From the NCBI GenBank assembly GCA_937997955.1, contig CALLDR010000135.1:1-35044 (forward strand): 35,044 bases of DNA, written 5' to 3'. Under the pieces are notes generated by a model that did not search any database, was not told the DNA's origin, and saw only the letters and a list, made by a program, of their open reading frames with translations. Below are positions 32,531 to 35,044 of the stretch, in pieces. The number at the start of each line of letters is the position of its first letter. Positions within the stretch are counted from its first letter, which is position 1. This DNA comes from an uncultured Emergencia sp. (GTDB lineage: Bacteria; Bacillota; Clostridia; Peptostreptococcales; Anaerovoracaceae). The position numbers were made by a program, and so were the translations under genes.

Positions 32531-33303
32531 GCTACAAGGTGAGACTGGAGACTTTTGAAGGGCCTTTTGACCTTCTGGTGTATCTCATCGAAAACGCCCA
32601 GATGAATATCTACGATATTCAGATTTCGGAGATTACCAGCCAGTACATGGCGTATATTGAGGACATGCGGGCTATGGATGTGGCCGTGGCGACGGAGTTC
32701 ATGGTGCTGGCGGCCACTTTGATCGATATCAAGAGCAAGATGATTCTGCCGCGGTACACCCCGGAGGGAGAGACTTTGACGGAGGAAGACCCGAGGAGCG
32801 AGCTGGTGGAACGGCTGCTGGAATACAAGAAATACCGGAAGGGCGCGGAGATCCTGCGGGAGCGGGAGGAGGCCATGGAAAATGTTTACGAGAAGCCTCA
32901 GGAGGATATCTCTGAATATCTGGACAGGCCGGAGGAACTGCTGGATCTGGATATCGGCAAGTTCGCGGCGGCATTCCATCTGTTTCTGCGCAAGAAGAAG
33001 CGGGAAGAGGATGTGCGGGCCCATTATACCCGGATTGAGCGGGAAAAGGCTACCATGGAGACCCGGATGGTGTACATCAAAAACCGGTTCCTGCGGGCGA
33101 TTGCCGCCGGTGTGCGGCGGATCTCTCTGCGCGAGCTGATTCCTGACAAGAAGAACCGGTACGACGTGGTGGTCACCTTCGTGTCGGTGCTGCAGATGAT
33201 GAGAGACAAGTATCTGGACGCGGAGCAGGCGGTGACCTACGGAGAGATCACCGTGATACCGGGTGAGAGAAAACTGGAGGAGGAAACGCTAGTTGAGCAG
33301 TAA
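32527..33303 (+). CDS. scpA: Segregation and condensation protein A
   Basis: A 258-aa kleisin subunit that bridges SMC heads and binds ScpB in chromosome condensation. The start YKVRLETFEGPFDLLVYLIE, MVLAATLIDIKSKMILP (residues about 58-74) and ISLRELIPDKKNRYDVVVTFVSVLQMM (C-terminal winged helix) are canonical. The ATG overlaps the previous stop (ATGA), and the 3' end overlaps scpB by 11 bp. Confidence 0.97.
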   Translation: MSYKVRLETFEGPFDLLVYLIENAQMNIYDIQISEITSQYMAYIEDMRAMDVAVATEFMVLAATLIDIKSKMILPRYTPEGETLTEEDPRSELVERLLEYKKYRKGAEILREREEAMENVYEKPQEDISEYLDRPEELLDLDIGKFAAAFHLFLRKKKREEDVRAHYTRIEREKATMETRMVYIKNRFLRAIAAGVRRISLRELIPDKKNRYDVVVTFVSVLQMMRDKYLDAEQAVTYGEITVIPGERKLEEETLVEQ

Positions 33304-34288
33304 AAATCAAATCAAATCGGCATTGGAGTCCATGATGTTTGTCTGGGGGGAGCCCCTGGAGGTCAAGGTCTGCGCCGAGATGTTCGATATGAGCAAGGAA
33401 GAGACGGAGGCTCTGTTTTTTGAGCTGGCCGACGAGTATGAGCAGGAAAGCCGGGGGATCGTGATCCGGCAGGTGAACAAAGGGTTTCAGTTTGTGACCC
33501 GGCCGGAAAACGGTGAGTTCATCGAGCGGCTGTGCAGGCCGGTCAAAGTCAAGAAGCTGTCTCAGTCGGCTCTGGAGGTTCTGGCCATCATCGCCTACAA
33601 GCAGCCTGTAACAAAGGGTGAGATCGACGCGATCCGGGGCATCAAATGTGACCGGGTGGTGGACGGCCTGATGAAGAAGGATCTGATCTGTGTCAAGGGC
33701 AGATCGGAGGGCGTGGGCCGGCCCATGCTGTACGGCACTACGGATACGTTTTTGAAGCAGTTCGGCTTCGCTACATTGAAGGAACTGCCGGATATTGAGG
33801 ATATCGAAGGCGTCATCGGCAGCTCCGGTTCCGGTTTCGATGCTGGTTCTGGCTTTGGATCTGATTCTGGTTTTGACGGGACAGACGGCCATGGCAGCGG
33901 CGCGGACTCTGAGAACGATGACTACGACGGCTTTGACGGCGGATACGATGACGGATGGGAGCAGATTTCCATCGAGGGCATCGACATGGGCGGCTTGGCC
34001 CGAGATGGAGCTTTGGATACGGCCGGCAGCGCGGATATCACTGAGACGGCCGGTGAGAGCGAAAATGTGGACACGACCAGGACGGCCGGTGAGGCAGAAA
34101 GCGCGGATGCGGCCAGGACGGCCGGTGCGGTCGAAAGTGCGGATACAGCTGGAACAGCCGGTGAGGTTGAAAGCGCGAATGCGGCCAGGACGGCCGGTGC
34201 GGTCGAAAGCGCGGATACGGCCAGGACGGCCGGTGAGGTCGAAAGCGTGGATACGGTCAGGACGGCCGGTGAGGCAGAGGAGGTATAA
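33293..34288 (+). CDS. scpB: Segregation and condensation protein B with a long repetitive C-terminal tail
   Basis: A 331-aa ScpB. Residues 1-172 are the normal double winged-helix protein (IKSALESMMFVWGEPLEV, SQSALEVLAIIAYKQPVTKGEIDAIRG, GRPMLYGTTDTFLKQFGF). ScpB is usually about 170-210 aa; here a tail of about 158 residues is added: 176-222 is Gly/Ser/Asp-rich (SGFDAGSGFGSDSGFDG), and 252-331 consists of 12-residue repeats. It starts with TTG at 33293 behind GGAGGAGG inside the scpA 3' end. The stop is followed 2 bp later by the CpXC gene. Confidence 0.95.
   Translation: MSSKNQIKSALESMMFVWGEPLEVKVCAEMFDMSKEETEALFFELADEYEQESRGIVIRQVNKGFQFVTRPENGEFIERLCRPVKVKKLSQSALEVLAIIAYKQPVTKGEIDAIRGIKCDRVVDGLMKKDLICVKGRSEGVGRPMLYGTTDTFLKQFGFATLKELPDIEDIEGVIGSSGSGFDAGSGFGSDSGFDGTDGHGSGADSENDDYDGFDGGYDDGWEQISIEGIDMGGLARDGALDTAGSADITETAGESENVDTTRTAGEAESADAARTAGAVESADTAGTAGEVESANAARTAGAVESADTARTAGEVESVDTVRTAGEAEEV
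34046..34285 (+). repeat. 36-bp tandem repeats encoding the ScpB tail (about 6.7 copies)
   Basis: Units start at 34046, 34082, 34118, 34154, 34190, 34226 and 34262, each beginning RCRGCCGGT and encoding variants of TAGEVESADTAR. The last is cut by the stop. Since 36 is a multiple of three, copy-number change would not shift the frame. Confidence 0.92.
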
Positions 34289-34290
34289 GT

Positions 34291-34935
34291 ATGGAGATGG
34301 AAAAAGTTAAGTGCCCAGGCTGCGGTAATGAGATGAATATGGAAATTCATGAGTTCGTTGATGTTTCGACGGACCCGGAATATAAAGAGCGGATCATGAA
34401 CGGTTCTCTGTTCCTGGTCAAGTGCCCGGAATGCGGCGAAGAGACGCTGGCGGAGTATCCGGTGATGTATATGGATCCGTCCAAGAAGCTGACGATCTAT
34501 ATGGCTCCCGGTCACGACGAAGGACTTTTAGAGCAGCTGAACAGCCTGGAACTGCCGGAAACGGAGATCGATGAAGAGGCCGTATACCGGGTGGTGGAAA
34601 GCGGCGAAGAGCTTTTGGAGAAGATTCTGATCTATGACGGCGGCAGAGATGACAGACTGATGGAGCTGTACAAGGCTCTTATCGTAGAGAACATCAAGGA
34701 AGAATGGCCGCAGGTCAAGCGGGAGGATCTTCTGTATTTTCTGGATGGCGACGAGGAATATTTCATCGTCTGGGATTTCCAGAACCTGGCCGGTGAGCAG
34801 ATGACGGTCAACATCGACGATGAGCTGTATGATCAGCTGAAGCGGGATTACCTGTCTGCGCTGGCTGTGCCTGCGGGCAAGTACGTGGAAGTGAATATGG
34901 CGTGGCTGGATCAGCGGATCCAGGTAGAGCCGTAA
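34291..34935 (+). CDS. CpXC domain protein
   Basis: A 214-aa protein starting with a CpXC-type zinc-ribbon-like domain: C8-P-G-C11 (KCPGCGNEM) and C45-P-E-C48 (KCPECGEET) should bind one metal. The remaining about 150 residues are acidic and contain no membrane segment. GAGGAGGT precedes the ATG, in the scpB 3' end. It lies directly downstream of scpAB and is likely cotranscribed. Function unknown for the family. Confidence 0.88.
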   Translation: MEMEKVKCPGCGNEMNMEIHEFVDVSTDPEYKERIMNGSLFLVKCPECGEETLAEYPVMYMDPSKKLTIYMAPGHDEGLLEQLNSLELPETEIDEEAVYRVVESGEELLEKILIYDGGRDDRLMELYKALIVENIKEEWPQVKREDLLYFLDGDEEYFIVWDFQNLAGEQMTVNIDDELYDQLKRDYLSALAVPAGKYVEVNMAWLDQRIQVEP

Positions 34936-35009
34936 GGAGACGCTTGGTTTGATTTGGGTTTGGGCTTTGATTTGGGTAGAATGACGAAAAATGTTCTGAT
35001 ATACTAAAG

Positions 35010-35038
35010 TTGTAATAGGTTGTTCACTTTGATAAAAT
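35010..35038 (+). promoter_or_regulatory. Candidate promoter at the right edge
   Basis: TTGTAA (35010-35015), 17 bp, TAAAAT (35033-35038). It would drive a gene beyond the window. The A+T-rich surroundings make chance matches likely. Confidence 0.35.
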
Positions 35039-35044
35039 AGAGAG

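Overview
The window looks like a chromosomal piece of an anaerobic, low-GC-lineage Firmicute of the class Clostridia. The signs are AGGAGG-type ribosome sites, TTGACA/TATAAT promoters, ScpA/ScpB, YitT proteins, a LytTR regulator, BIG-domain secreted proteins and an SNF-type Na+ symporter. Family XIII/Anaerovoracaceae-like is only a guess. Base composition is mosaic: most housekeeping blocks are G+C-rich, while about 1.0-4.1 kb and 16.2-24.8 kb are visibly A+T-richer. No tRNA, rRNA or true CRISPR array was recognised.

Left part (1-10.4 kb). A LytTR response regulator (minus strand) diverges from a secreted BIG/beta-repeat protein, with direct repeats resembling LytTR sites between them. A truncated AlbA_2/HATPase-type regulator fragment follows. 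Next is a tight operon, yhbY-truA-dCMP deaminase-TagO/WecA-like transferase-MATE exporter, followed by a secreted subtilisin-like protease with a BIG_2 tail and a strong terminator.

Middle part (10.4-24.8 kb). A minus-strand SNF symporter and a minus-strand PhzF-like enzyme each have good promoters. Two paralogous secreted SLT (lytic transglycosylase-like) genes share a promoter architecture conserved to the base pair. The second has a long leader built from about seven degenerate 18-bp repeats. Then comes a peptide-use locus: GntR regulator, M19 dipeptidase, a complete Dpp/Opp ABC importer (two permeases, two ATPases, lipoprotein) and a LysR regulator.

Right part (24.8-35 kb). Two YitT-family genes flank a compact island: a regularly spaced array of 39-bp inverted-repeat elements (GTTTCGTA..TACGAAAC, 63-64 bp period), a PD-(D/E)XK-nuclease-like gene interrupted by one in-frame TAA, and one more copy of the element. 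This is the best candidate for an undescribed element. It is followed by a MarR-MATE pair with a clear operator, IS and wHTH debris, mtnA, an EamA transporter, scpA-scpB (ScpB carries an unusual tail of 36-bp tandem repeats) and a CpXC protein.

All calls come from reading translations and motifs by eye. Family names rest on remembered motifs, not on searches.
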